A stretch of 64,000 nt of DNA from Owenia fusiformis (taxonomy: Eukaryota > Annelida > Polychaeta > Sabellida > Oweniidae). Below are positions 54,401 through 58,629 of the stretch, piece after piece. The notes under the pieces were generated by a model, which saw nothing but the letters and a program-made list of their open reading frames with translations, was not told where the DNA came from and did not search any database. The stretch covers positions 983,169 through 1,047,168 of the forward strand of contig CAIIXF020000010.1 in NCBI GenBank assembly GCA_903813345.2, given 5' to 3'. The position numbers and the translations under genes were made by a program. Numbering within the stretch: position 1 is the first letter of the stretch; each line of letters opens with the position of its first letter.

Positions 54401-57292
54401 CTTTAACCTGTGTCTCAGGGTAAAGAACTGTATCTCTAGGATCAATGGGTAGTATCCTCATAGGTTCACGATAACGTGAAGGGACGTGAGACTGGATAAT
54501 ATCTCTTTTCAAAAGTGTAGAATTAGCCAAAGTCTTGAGTAAAGTTTCTGTAGCAGCAGAAGTTGCATCGGAGGATCGAGTTAACATTTCCCTAATGGAT
54601 TTAAGTAACAGATCTAATTCAGGGTCTTGATTAGTAGAGCATTTTTCAGTAAGCTGAGTGATGAGTTTACCACTAAATACCATTCACCATGAATAAGAGG
54701 TTGTAAACACATTCTCATATTTTCCTCTAACTGACTTCAGGCTTTGTTAGATAACTTGGTATCAGGTTTACCATTGTCAAAGAACTCATTAAAAGTCTTG
54801 TCATTTGGTACTAGGTTTGCAAAAGTAGAATTGACAGTATGAGGTTTCAGAATGGACTCATCTGAAATTTTAAACCTTGAAGTGTTTTTTACCCTGTAAA
54901 AACTTGTTTTCTTAGCAAAGGTAGACTGAGGTTCAAGTAGTTTGGAATTAATATCCTCAACTAGTTGGTGAAAAATTGGAGGACAAGGTAAACTATTGAC
55001 TTCTTTCTTATCTTGTTTATGTTGAAGAGCAACCATAGATAAAGTTTCTCTTTTTGAATCCTTACTAACCTCACCTTCTAAAGCAGAAATTGTAGAATCC
55101 AACAATTGTCTAACTAAACTAACTGTCTCAGATTGGGAAGATCGTTTATCATCCTGTTTATCATCATCAGAATCTTTAGAATTGTTCAACTTATCCAAAG
55201 AAAGAACACTTTCATTTGCTGTATTAACAGTGCGCATGCGTGAAGAATTCATACTTCCGGTTGACGACTTAACTGTAGAATGCTGAACCGATTGACCAGA
55301 AAGATGAGGAATAGAGTGACCTGAACGATGAGGAATAGAATGACCAGAACGATGAGAAATAGAGTGATACTCACTTTGAACTGGAGATCTAGAACGGCCG
55401 TATGGACTCCGGGACCTACCAGAACTGGACCGGAAGTGCAGACTCTGAGATTTATAGGGTGGACTCCGAGAACTACCAAAATGGTAGTCGGAAGATCTCG
55501 ACCTAAAATAACGGTCATCCTGCCTACTACGTTGTGGTGACGGCCTACGTTGTGGTGACCGGCTACGTTTACGAGTATATGAAGGGGAATGACTGGCAGA
55601 AGCACCCCTTGAGACACCACTAGCCACATGGAATGTCGTCAATGGTGGACCATTTTTTCCCGTTTGTGAATTTCGAAATGACTCTTCAAGACGTTTATTC
55701 ACTTCCTCTTGAATAATATTACGAATATTATCTGTGCTAGTAACGGTAGACTGTAAATTGACATCGTTGACCACAAAATTTGACAGTCCTGAACCTAACC
55801 TTGCAACCGCGGCCACGTCTGAGGCCAGGTTTTCTCCAGTAAAATTACTAATTTCACCTTCTTCATAGCCTTCCATTGCTAGAATATATATAATTCTTCA
55901 ATCTTATCAGCTACTAAGCGATAAAACAACGCCAGTTTCTAATAGAATTGAAAAATAAGAGACTTGAAAAAGAAAATCCTCTGTTCCATTCGAAGGCAAG
56001 ATTTTTTATGAATATTCAATGAGATAGTGGGCGACACCTATTGGGTCACTACCAGGGACTGATCATTTTGTATTTATTTATTTTTGGGGACTTGCCTCTT
56101 GTTCCAAAAGGGGGGATTAAGCATATGTCATGGAATAGGTTGGATTGTATGTAATGGCCGCCTTCTACCAAAAGTGTCATTAGACCATTTGCCATACTTA
56201 TAGTATTCACATACCAAATATGAACAAAATCGCTCCACCACTTTTCGAGTTATAGTAAAATACGTTAAAATGGCGGCCATTTTGAAAAATGGCCACCTTC
56301 TACCAAAAGTGTCATTAGACAGTGTGCCATGCTTACAGTATTCACATACAAAATATGAACAAAATCGCTTCACTACTTTTCGAATTATTATAAAATACAT
56401 TAAAATGGCGGCCATTTTTTAAAAATTTTTCAAAATGGCCACCTTCTACTAAAGGTGTCATAGGATAGTGTGTCAGGCTTTTAGTATTCACATATCAAAT
56501 ATGAACAAAATCGCTACACTAATTTTCGAGTTATAGTAAAATACATTAAAATGGCGGCCATTTTGAAAAATGACCGCCTTCTACCAAAAGTGTCATTAGA
56601 CAGTGTGCCATACTTATAGTATTCACATACCAAATATGAACAAAATCGCTTCACTACTTTTCGAGTTATAGTAAAATAGGTTAAAATGGCGGCCATTTTT
56701 TAAAATGGCCACCTTCTACCAAAAGTGTCTTTAGACAGTGTGCAATGTTTATAGTATTCACATACCAAATATGAACAAAATCGCTCCACTACTTTTCGAG
56801 TTACAGGAAAAATCGTAAAAACTGTAAATTCGGCACTAAAATGGCCGCCATTTTGAAATGAGCGGCCATTTTGAAAATCGGCTTTCAAGCAGAACTTGTA
56901 CCCCCATAGGGTATATGTGTACAAAATATGAACAAAATCGGGCCAACGGTATTTGAGTTATTGCCCGGACGGATGGACGGATAGACGGACGGACAGATGG
57001 ACGGACGGACGGACAGAGGCATTGCCCTATATCCCTCCGAACTTCGTTCGATGGGATAATTAACCCTTAACTGAGCCATAATCGACCCTGAACTTAGAAT
57101 GTAATGTATCCTTCTCTAGAACCTGTTTGAAATTCTAACTTACCAGGAAGACATTTTGTTGTGATGTCACAGAGATGGTATATATCTCAGAGGGCAGGTT
57201 GAATATGTTATTATCTTGGCCGACCACCAGGTGGCACCAGGGTGTGGGGCATATGGGCACTGTCTCTGTTACTTCAACTAACAAAGGAGATC
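11607..57292 (-). CDS. Laminin alpha-type chain, 31 exons, both ends outside window
   Basis: Secreted basement-membrane subunit. Exons in transcript order: 57144-57292, 37821-37907, 36183-36289, 34075-34295, 33703-33839, 33236-33354, 30311-30407, 30024-30164, 29674-29866, 29040-29349, 28314-28422, 28008-28149, 27604-27784, 26310-26506, 25842-25985, 25374-25529, 24664-24810, 24229-24362, 21099-21227, 20098-20274, 19594-19734, 19031-19180, 18277-18466, 16353-16640, 15395-15530, 14627-14754, 14258-14374, 13794-13919, 13011-13199, 12217-12670, 11607-11748. I placed each by a GT donor, an AG acceptor and an open frame, and all junction phases agree (5,138 nt). Domain order is L4b-like segment, 5 LE, L4, 6 LE, coiled coil, LG1 start. 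A laminin IV domain plus a G domain after the coiled coil marks an alpha chain; the upstream L4b-like part suggests the alpha3/5 type. The N-terminal LN region and LG2-5 are not in the window. Confidence 0.93.
12217..24362 (-). CDS. Laminin exons 18-30: coiled-coil domain II/I
   Basis: Exon 18 (24229-24362) begins with the short CGRCQYG cysteine pair that usually starts the laminin coiled coil, then runs into helix-forming, Glu/Gln/Leu-rich sequence. Exons 19-23 and 25-29 continue with heptad-like stretches rich in Asn-linked sequons and Ala/Thr/Gln. Exon 30 (12217-12670) holds the end of the coil ([20 protein letters not shown]) and passes into the first G domain. Without the inserted exon 24 the coil is roughly 580 residues, within the usual range for alpha chains. 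Intron phases in this block are mainly 0 up to exon 22 and mainly 1 after it. Confidence 0.88.
13561..13800 (-). repeat. 30 bp x 8 array at the donor of laminin exon 28
   Basis: Unit (minus strand) contains GAATG|GTATGTTTAGAGTG, that is, the end of exon 28 plus its 5' splice site. Seven of the eight units keep the GGTATG donor. Unit length is a multiple of three and the array is open in the exon frame. Confidence 0.9.
15063..15470 (-). repeat. 82 bp x 5 array at the donor of laminin exon 25
   Basis: Each unit holds the last 58 nt or so of exon 25, its GTAAGT donor and about 20 nt of intron. The unit nearest the exon body (donor at 15394/15395) is the one that gives a normal exon. The extra units differ from the exon copy at a few positions, for example in AGTGTGCTAGCG versus AGTTCACTTGCG. 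Confidence 0.9.
16353..16640 (-). CDS. Laminin exon 24: inserted six-cysteine SLGCW domain
   Basis: This 288-nt exon has a good acceptor (TTCCCTGCAG) and donor (CTG|GTGAGT). It starts and ends in phase 1 and lies in a phase-1 intron on the same strand, so it can be spliced in or skipped without changing the frame. It encodes about 96 residues opening [10 protein letters not shown], then [32 protein letters not shown] and [12 protein letters not shown], with six cysteines. I recognise this as a small extracellular domain (apple/WSC-like in style) common in uncharacterised marine invertebrate proteins. That identification is from memory of the pattern, not from a search. It is not a laminin domain. 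A separate gene is possible but unlikely, because it has no start, stop or partner exons. Confidence 0.8.
16975..17665 (+). repeat. 52 bp minisatellite, about 13 copies, laminin intron
   Basis: Unit includes AGATCTACAGTGCCATAAG, ACACCTGGTTGATGAAAC and ATGTAAAATACACAC. It lies just upstream (in transcript sense) of the inserted-domain exon. The reading frames through it are by-products of the periodicity. Confidence 0.9.
19357..19560 (+). repeat. 51 bp x 4 minisatellite, laminin intron
   Basis: Unit includes AGTAACAAGAGAGTAAG and AACTTAGTCAAAGGACAG. It lies between exons 21 and 22 and does not reach either splice site. Confidence 0.9.
20464..20887. mobile_element. CAGGGTG-ended MITE, TA target
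   Basis: Ends CAGGGTGATCCAAAAATG and its complement, with about 40 bp inverted repeats containing AACCCTCCATTTCTT, and TA on both sides. Consistent with a Tc1/mariner-type non-autonomous element. Confidence 0.75.
21463..21766 (+). repeat. Pearl-like repeat F1, copy 2, partial
   Basis: Begins AGAAAACAGCAACTCC and ends with CTATATCCTCCTTGAA then CAGTGGGATAATTA. Its end is the start of the 74 bp array and contributes 13 bp to every array unit. Confidence 0.75.
21755..24270 (-). repeat. 74 bp x 34 array at the donor of laminin exon 18
   Basis: Minus-strand unit: 39 nt of the end of exon 18 (coding [13 protein letters not shown]), donor AAG|GTATAAGGG, about 20 nt of intron, then TTAATTATCCCAC, which is the end of pearl-like copy 2. 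The junction reads CCCACAG|ATACAAG, a 3' splice-site look-alike. I count 34 occurrences of TAACATAAAGGTCAC at 74 bp spacing. Variants cluster at the base before CACAG and at the first codon (ATA/ATT/ATG). The ordered series AATC, CATC, TATC..GAG recurs at about 22710, 23005 and 23449, so blocks of several units were copied together. Confidence 0.93.
24664..28422 (-). CDS. Laminin exons 11-17: second LE block
   Basis: Seven exons (28314-28422, 28008-28149, 27604-27784, 26310-26506, 25842-25985, 25374-25529, 24664-24810) complete the split LE repeat and add six more. Clear motifs include [36 protein letters not shown] and [17 protein letters not shown]. The acceptor end of exon 26310-26506 is followed upstream by a tenfold 103 bp array of its own 5' part, and exon 25842-25985 has one partial copy of its 5' part at 26026-26110. 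Only the acceptor at 26506 leads into a complete exon; the other array copies run into a stop. Confidence 0.93.
24870..25057. mobile_element. Short CAGGGTG-ended MITE, TA target
   Basis: 188 bp, with ends CAGGGTGTCCCAAAAAA and complement, flanked by TA. Lies in the intron between exons 16 and 17. Confidence 0.7.
26026..26110 (-). repeat. Partial copy of laminin exon 15 with its acceptor
   Basis: Repeats about 75 nt of the 5' part of exon 15 (GTGACTGCGATATGAGGGG) together with its ATTTCAG acceptor. It has no donor and a few substitutions, one of which replaces a cysteine codon. It lies in the intron just upstream of the exon. Confidence 0.85.
26400..27456 (-). repeat. 103 bp x 10 array at the acceptor of laminin exon 14
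   Basis: Each unit has the acceptor ATATTTCAG|TTGTGATAC and about 90 nt of the 5' part of exon 14. Only the copy at 26506 continues into the whole exon. Two units (about 26780 and 27405) carry the same 8 bp expansion (CAACTGGTCAAGC), so the array contains a duplicated block. Confidence 0.92.
28594..28686 (-). mobile_element. Short TACCCT-ended MITE
   Basis: Same family as 45425-45794, in the opposite orientation and without its middle. Ends TACCCTG and AGGGTA, flanked by AAAACTTAT on both sides (8-9 bp duplication). Shares GTCTAGTTAAACTACG and CTTTTAAGAAGTAAAGTC-type sequence with the longer copy. Confidence 0.75.
29040..29866 (-). CDS. Laminin exons 9-10: laminin IV (L4) globular domain
   Basis: Two exons (29674-29866 and 29040-29349) encode about 168 residues of a laminin IV type A globular domain. 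Typical strands are visible, including YKVHFEG and the region around [18 protein letters not shown]. The domain continues into the next exon ([15 protein letters not shown]), which leads back into the interrupted LE half-repeat. This placement, splitting an LE repeat, is the family hallmark and supports the alpha-chain assignment. Several N-x-T/S sequons are present. Confidence 0.9.
30024..34295 (-). CDS. Laminin exons 4-8: first LE (EGF-like) block
   Basis: Exons 34075-34295, 33703-33839, 33236-33354, 30311-30407 and 30024-30164 encode four complete laminin EGF-like repeats and the first half of a fifth. The standard eight-cysteine spacing is visible, for example [17 protein letters not shown] in the first repeat and [17 protein letters not shown] in the second. 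The fifth repeat (starting [10 protein letters not shown]) is interrupted by the L4 domain, as is usual in laminins. Exon 30311-30407 uses the acceptor before GGATTTC: this supplies the residues DFSAIGC needed to complete the third repeat and keeps the phase. The 2.8 kb intron 30408-33235 carries a pearl-like repeat, the foldback element and a 40 bp array. Confidence 0.92.
30447..32650 (+). repeat. Pearl-like repeat F1, copy 3, interrupted
   Basis: Starts AACTAGAAAAACAGCAACTC and CAAATCCCACCGAAC; ends CTCGAACTTCGTTCGGTGGG. Five to six core monomers of about 150-170 bp contain GGCCGCCATTTTGAA and GAACCAAATCCATC. A foldback element is inserted at 31502-32521. Confidence 0.8.
31502..32521. mobile_element. 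1,020 bp foldback element
   Basis: Two arms of about 420 bp are inverted copies (left from CACGCCCGGTGATCGTGAAT, right ending CACCGGGCGTG) around a spacer of roughly 170 bp. The target ACACC is duplicated at 31497-31501 and 32522-32526, and removing the element restores the pearl-like sequence. G-rich runs flank the spacer. No coding capacity. Confidence 0.9.
32826..33030 (+). repeat. 40 bp x 5 minisatellite, laminin intron
   Basis: Unit ATAACAATATGTCACCACAT followed by GTCACACTTCTAATGGTGAC. The first four units are almost identical and the last is more diverged. It has no CRISPR context (animal intron). Confidence 0.9.
34325..35287 (+). repeat. Pearl-like repeat F2, copy 1
   Basis: Starts near ACAACAGCAATGCCAAAG and CAGCCATGG, has five core monomers of about 120 bp (AAAAGTGTCATTAGACAG, ATGAACAAAATCGCTCC, GGCGGCCATTTTT), then an ACGGACAGATGG tract and the tail GAACTTCGTTCGATGGGA. 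Confidence 0.8.
35387..35997. mobile_element. CAGGGTG-ended MITE with long inverted repeats
   Basis: 611 bp. Ends CAGGGTGTCAAAAAACAACG and complement. Inverted repeats extend about 110 bp and include TTTTTGCTGTAGAGG and AATTCTGGAG. Flanked by TA. In the laminin intron between exons 3 and 4. Confidence 0.8.
36183..57292 (-). CDS. Laminin exons 1-3: L4b-like region
   Basis: Exon 1 (57144-57292, 149 nt) encodes a stretch with [17 protein letters not shown] followed by beta-strand-like sequence. Exon 2 (37821-37907, 29 codons) and exon 3 (36183-36289) continue it and end at [11 protein letters not shown], leading into the first LE repeat. The position before a run of LE repeats and the cysteine spacing resemble the L4b region of alpha3/5-type chains, but sequence similarity is weak, so the domain name is an inference. 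The intron between exons 1 and 2 is about 19.2 kb and contains the zinc-finger gene and the large mobile-element nest. Exon 2 uses the second of two adjacent AG acceptors (after CACAG); the other gives a stop codon. Confidence 0.75.
36593..37414 (+). repeat. Pearl-like repeat F1, copy 4, complete-looking
   Basis: Starts AACTAGAAAAACAGCAACTC, has four core monomers, a CGGACGGACGAACGGACGG tract and the tail CTCGAACTTCGTTCGGTGGG. The subterminal inverted pair ATCCCACCGAAC / GTTCGGTGGGAT is perfect here. Confidence 0.85.
37415..38137. other. Intronic sequence including laminin exon 2
   Basis: Apart from laminin exon 2 (37821-37907), I see only AT-rich intron and a short triplicated ATTCATAATTTTGTTTA-type motif at 37965-38010. 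Confidence 0.5.
38138..38219 (+). other. Short conserved frame MADSKF, copy 1
   Basis: ATG followed by 27 codons ([20 protein letters not shown]) ending at a good donor AAAAG|GTAAGTC. It resembles copy 2 at 40443. It could be a first exon or just part of a repeat; no downstream exon was found. Confidence 0.35.
38588..40384. mobile_element. Composite element with identical 467 bp direct ends
   Basis: Segments 38588-39054 and 39918-40384 are both 467 bp, and I see only one difference between them. Each has its own inverted ends (AGGCAAAACTGCCCTAA and TTAGGGCATTTTGGCCT). They bracket 863 bp of other sequence with short inverted ends (TATTAGCCACATG / CATGTGACTAATA). TTATAA lies just outside both outer ends (38581-38586, 40384-40389). 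No transposase is seen in the interior. Confidence 0.75.
40443..40541 (+). other. Short conserved frame MADSKF, copy 2
   Basis: 32 codons and a stop ([20 protein letters not shown]). Several differences from copy 1 are silent third-base changes (AAT/AAC, GGA/GGC, GTG/GTA, TTA/TTG). Confidence 0.35.
40542..41030. other. Spacer upstream of zinc-finger gene
   Basis: No gene seen. A degenerate ACCTGTATATA end at about 40908 may be a remnant of a TA-flanked element. Confidence 0.4.
41040..41460 (+). repeat. Degenerate CTCAGTGAACACC tandem repeat
   Basis: About 20-25 bp units built on CTCTCAGTGAACACC / CAGTAAACACCT, heavily diverged. It ends some 150 bp before the zinc-finger start codon, so it may overlap the promoter or 5' UTR. 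Confidence 0.75.
41608..43935 (+). CDS. C2H2 zinc-finger protein with acidic repeat domain
   Basis: 775 residues from the ATG at 41608; an in-frame stop at 41560 excludes an earlier start, and a possible acceptor (TTCTTTCAG) at 41524 suggests an upstream noncoding exon. The N-terminal part holds ten tandem 23-residue units of the type [20 protein letters not shown] followed by ISK, acidic and probably disordered. A linker and two degenerate fingers follow, then eleven C2H2 fingers (first [12 protein letters not shown], last [12 protein letters not shown] with H-x4-H). TGEKPF-type linkers join several fingers, indicating DNA binding; this is likely a nuclear transcription regulator. The coding region is uninterrupted and lies on the opposite strand inside the 19 kb laminin intron. 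The target and partners are unknown. Confidence 0.88.
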   Translation: MVMEHLSLKKECIDVIPQNDDQTDISEKDENTNIISQSNDKSNSVPINIKNDRNEKDRLIVSKFEEDNDCISKNDRNKKDGWNVFKFEEDNDCISKNDQNEKDGWNVSKFEEDNDCISKNDQNEKDGWNVSKYEEDNDCISKNDQNEKDVRNVSKYEEDNDCISKNDQNEKDGRNVSKYEEDNDCISKNDQYEKDGRNVSKNEENNDCISKNDQYEKDGWNVSKNEEDNDCISKNDQYEKDGWNVSKFEEDNDCISKNDQNEKDGWNVSKYEEDNDCISKNDQKNCEDGLSFSLKDGDGDCHISENDQNSDNINGYVSQSNEENDSASGNDKCDNDLLKSNNPGISEGKQIVVSLCPLEIQNWRRYHRISSTRNGTTIATFSTFSCPVFKCKNTHNPKEKCLNCKTHFTNSRLRTCTKGDKHTQSNMLSYRGDNRFKCEPYSSKFKTFESLKAHKQQVKRGKLKCEICFKVFDKKFDYTVHMRVHTGDKWNEREKPFNCNICSKGFSTKFYLVLHMKSHTGQQSSFKCDICMREFCTNSRLRNHMRIHTGARPFQCKICFAGFAQKYNLNDHMNTHLREKTIKCEICLKTFTTKRLLKRHLLTHSDERPFKCDMCSKAFKLNAKLQRHKMVHTGEKPFKCQICSKRYTVKAYLINHFKIHTGETREYFKCDTCSKSFTDISNLRSHIRLHTGEKHHECEICPKKFNSKANLIQHENYHKGIKPHKCNLCLKAYSYTGSLSEHKLTHAPAIQCDICKETFPSRLTFNGHMKRIHNL
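41757..42455 (+). repeat. 69 bp x 10 coding minisatellite in zinc-finger gene
   Basis: Unit contains TGACTGTATATCCAAAAATG and ATGAAAAGGATGGATGGAAT. It is in frame throughout. The long frames in the other five readings are by-products of the 69 bp period. Confidence 0.92.
43936..44168. promoter_or_regulatory. Probable 3' UTR of zinc-finger gene
   Basis: Follows the stop codon, with no canonical AATAAA seen before the pearl-like repeat at 44169. A weak call. Confidence 0.3.
44169..44935 (+). repeat. Pearl-like repeat F1-related, copy 5
   Basis: Starts AACTAGATAACGGCAACTCC and ATCCCAATGAAC, has diverged core monomers, a GACGGACTGACTGACGGAC tract, and the tail GAACTTCGTTCGTTGGGATA. Confidence 0.8.
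45284..45365. repeat. 82 bp hairpin
   Basis: Inverted arms of 18 bp, ATGCCTTGGTCACATTTG and CAAATGTGACCCAGGCAT, with two mismatches. Probably a tiny MITE-like insertion. Confidence 0.6.
45425..45794 (+). mobile_element. 370 bp TACCCT-ended MITE with promoter-like core
   Basis: Ends TACCCTTTGC and GCAGGGTA, with the 8 bp target ATTAAAGG duplicated at 45417-45424 and 45795-45802. An 8 bp duplication suits the hAT or P superfamilies. The middle has four CCAAT boxes (two per strand), a TGACGTCA palindrome and GGGGGCGGGGC. Confidence 0.8.
45999..46326 (+). repeat. Two-stem hairpin repeat, copy 2
   Basis: Second copy of the repeat at 10977-11320, recognisable by CCTTCTATAAACTGTAAAC at its start and ATCGTAATATAGACC before the long stem. 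The small stem is at 46044-46073 and the long stem at about 46188-46318. Both stems pair well within the copy although their sequences differ from copy 1. Confidence 0.75.
46766..51666 (+). mobile_element. Gag-only LTR retrotransposon, very young
   Basis: LTRs of identical length (1,247 bp) at 46766-48012 and 50420-51666, starting TGTAGCGACCCTGGG and ending GGAGCTGTTACA. I noticed only about three differences between them. The target TAAT is duplicated (46762-46765, 51667-51670). A primer-site-like TGGTGGCAGCGGTGGGA follows the 5' LTR, and a purine tract (AGAGGGGAGG) precedes the 3' LTR. The interior encodes gag only, with no pol, so it looks whole as a non-autonomous element that depends on a relative. 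It is inserted in the internal complementary region of the DIRS element. Confidence 0.92.
48239..49510 (+). CDS. Gag protein of the LTR element
   Basis: 423 residues. A capsid-like retrotransposon gag region ([19 protein letters not shown] through [17 protein letters not shown]) is followed by one CCHC zinc knuckle ([14 protein letters not shown]) near the C-terminus. The frame is open over its whole length. No protease, RT or integrase follows. Confidence 0.88.
   Translation: MFAPFQDIAHFSDIMQKHQNLTSQIAMSTDTTFCFPGKHEGSRVVEPARITTQAPSSRVAVSQTVPACHVVTSTCQGQAGPQDDSYLDAPAANGAKRHMDSAYDSFDGERLSCQPPIRLNTYDGTSSFEDYIVQFNIIASFFKWDDNMKSVYLVSCLRGRALSVLSAMDTTDRQDFSRIVHNISIYCDNALQRTFEFYLKKLQSRVRLPGETLTELAHDIKRLSRGAFGDSQHGKDVAVRTFLDAIPDDDLCWSIHSKQPLNIEEALTIGLKYENHFHVNQTMSPSSDINDDDFPSKVEIPSTCNAPSINTKSVSPQAAKKFMERTSCAQTEQPDVIDSCAKSKCSVNLSVSLKSHSYKRKKHLCYRCGDRNHIYRSCPNKKKILRNGLISLPECDKLQECWKKLLQYILTNGSKVPNCHGLG
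52129..52986 (-). CDS. DIRS tyrosine recombinase
   Basis: The C-terminal half shows the tyrosine recombinase signature: an Arg/His box ([16 protein letters not shown]) and a [16 protein letters not shown] end with candidate nucleophile tyrosines. It replaces the integrase of LTR elements and explains the lack of a target duplication. Confidence 0.85.
   Translation of the reverse strand: MGSTSGIGGMLWQLVPVGIPIPHKLVGIKSSSESTVSFPETSTRQDGSHLFRQHDKHCLPEQTRGYTLGRVNPADTRDTTVGQSVPSTSSSTPHSRPFESPSRSSKSGRSDCVNRVVDSSLGNQTDVSNLGDPSVGHDGNLLQSQAASICLSNVKCPIRALRYYLQTTVSVRGPRNRLFIPYKKGCNTDIHPNTLSSWMKQLISGAYKNASQENKHLGKIRPHEIRAISSSLALQANLSITSLLKTCSWASHNTFTNYYLRDVTVMEKELHKLGPMVLAGTVCNQ
52700..54683 (-). pseudogene. 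DIRS reverse transcriptase/RNase H region
   Basis: The RT part is marked by [15 protein letters not shown], and the RNase H part by [16 protein letters not shown] and [16 protein letters not shown]. These are the typical DIRS order and motifs. Element fossil; see the parent entry. Confidence 0.85.
54737..55876 (-). CDS. DIRS ORF1 (gag-like)
   Basis: 379 residues starting [17 protein letters not shown], with a Ser/Arg-rich middle. Its position just inside the left terminal repeat matches the gag-like ORF of DIRS elements. No conserved domain recognised. Confidence 0.7.
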   Translation of the reverse strand: MEGYEEGEISNFTGENLASDVAAVARLGSGLSNFVVNDVNLQSTVTSTDNIRNIIQEEVNKRLEESFRNSQTGKNGPPLTTFHVASGVSRGASASHSPSYTRKRSRSPQRRPSPQRSRQDDRYFRSRSSDYHFGSSRSPPYKSQSLHFRSSSGRSRSPYGRSRSPVQSEYHSISHRSGHSIPHRSGHSIPHLSGQSVQHSTVKSSTGSMNSSRMRTVNTANESVLSLDKLNNSKDSDDDKQDDKRSSQSETVSLVRQLLDSTISALEGEVSKDSKRETLSMVALQHKQDKKEVNSLPCPPIFHQLVEDINSKLLEPQSTFAKKTSFYRVKNTSRFKISDESILKPHTVNSTFANLVPNDKTFNEFFDNGKPDTKLSNKA

Positions 57293-57299
57293 CTGGAAT

Positions 57300-57920
57300 G
57301 ATGAAGAAGGGATAAAATTTATAAAAACTTATCCTCATATTGACAGGATATTTCTGAAAGTTTGGGCCAGTTTTGAAAAGGCCCCATCATTGAATAGGCC
57401 TATTACTGCTGTCCCTAGGTCTGATTTCGTTACTCGGCTCGGAAAAAAGGTTTGTGGGTATCATTTTGTTCCAGACACTCTCTAGAATAAATTCATCTTG
57501 GGTGGAATAAAAATGTGTGGTAAACGAATTTGCTATGGGCAGTTAAAGAGGCGCCATCTATTCATTTTCAAACAGGGGGTAGGGGTATAAAATAATTTTT
57601 TAACACATTTTAATAGTAAAATGACATTGAAATACTAATAAATCTTATCAAAAACATTATTTACAATCAGTATGAATTTTCTTGTGTGGATTAGGGTGAA
57701 AATAAGGGCATATCTTGAAATTCACTACAGGGGCGCCACCTATTTTTGTACTTCTACCACGTGTAATAACTTATTTTAGATTCGTTAAGGTACGAAATGT
57801 ACTGAAAAAATTCATTCTGAAGGACCTATATATGTTCATACCACATACTTAAAATTAGATCAATAGCTTATGTACCGGCGGAGAAAAAAATTATTGAAAT
57901 TTAAAATTGTGGTATCATGC
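57300..57920. other. Laminin intron/upstream sequence
   Basis: Upstream of laminin exon 1 in transcript sense; no exon recognised. The sequence repeats the phrase GGGCGCCAYCTATT at about 57550 and 57732. Confidence 0.4.
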
Positions 57921-57924
57921 AGGA

Positions 57925-58620
57925 TAGGGGTGACCATATCTCACATTATTAACTTCCAAAATATGGAGCATATGTATCTCAAATGTGCTCAAAATGTTGT
58001 ATGTACTCTTGCTTTGTCATAATATTACTAATAAGAAGTAGAAAAATGATTGTACATTTTAGAAATTATTAATTCTCATTTTGGCTTCTGACGTCCCAGG
58101 GGTGACCATATCTCACCTTTATAACTTCCAAAATATGGAGCATATGTATCTTAAATGTGGTCAAAATGGTGTATGTACTCTTGCTTTGTCATAATATTGG
58201 TAATAAGAAGTAAGAAAATGAATGTACATTTAAAAAAATATTAATTCTCATTTTGGCTTCTGACGTCCCAGGGGTGACCATATGTCACCTTAATAACTTC
58301 CAAAATATTGAGCATATGTATCTCAAATGTGCTCAAAATGGTGTATGTACTCTTGCTTTGTCATAATATTAGTAATAAGAAGTAGAAAAATGATTGTACA
58401 TTTTAGAAATTATTAATTCTCATTTTGGCTTCTGACGTCCCAGGGGTGACCATATCTCACCTTAATAACTTCCAAAATATGGAGCATATGTATCTCAAAT
58501 GTACTCAAAATGGTGTATGTACTCTTGGTTTGTCATAATAATTTACTAATAAGATGTAGGAATATGATTATACATTTAAAATTTTTTAATTTTAGCTTCT
58601 TACGTTCCTGGGTAATCATA
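57925..58620 (+). repeat. 172 bp x 4 tandem repeat
   Basis: Units begin near AGGGGTGACCATATCTCA at about 57926, 58099, 58271 and 58442, and include ATGGAGCATATGTATCTC and TTTGGCTTCTGACGTCCC. The last unit is more diverged. Confidence 0.88.
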
Positions 58621-58629
58621 TCGCAACAT

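Larger units (their letters stand above)
46505..56155 (-). mobile_element. DIRS-type tyrosine-recombinase retroelement, interrupted
   Basis: Family: DIRS. Read on the minus strand, it has a left inverted terminal repeat (56155 to about 55995), a coding block (55876-52129), an internal complementary region (about 51761-51667, continuing at 46765-46735) and a right inverted terminal repeat (about 46700-46505). The terminal repeats share about 140 bp, including GTGTCGCCCACTATCTCAT. The internal region joins the complement of the left end (ending GGATTGTATGTAAT) to the complement of the right end (TGTGAAATTTTACAATG), the classic DIRS layout. No target duplication, as expected. Without the LTR element inserted in it, the length is about 4.75 kb. 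Structure complete; coding region broken, perhaps two or three breaks. Moderately young. Confidence 0.9.
46385..57062 (+). repeat. Pearl-like repeat F2, copy 2, split by a DIRS element
   Basis: Head at 46385-46504 (ATCCCAACGAACAGCCATGG) and body plus tail at 56156-57062 join cleanly as TTTTTCAAAAT|GGCCGCCTTC, matching the uninterrupted F2 copy at 34.7 kb. The tail has GGACGGATGGACGG repeats and CGAACTTCGTTCGATGGGAT. Confidence 0.85.
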
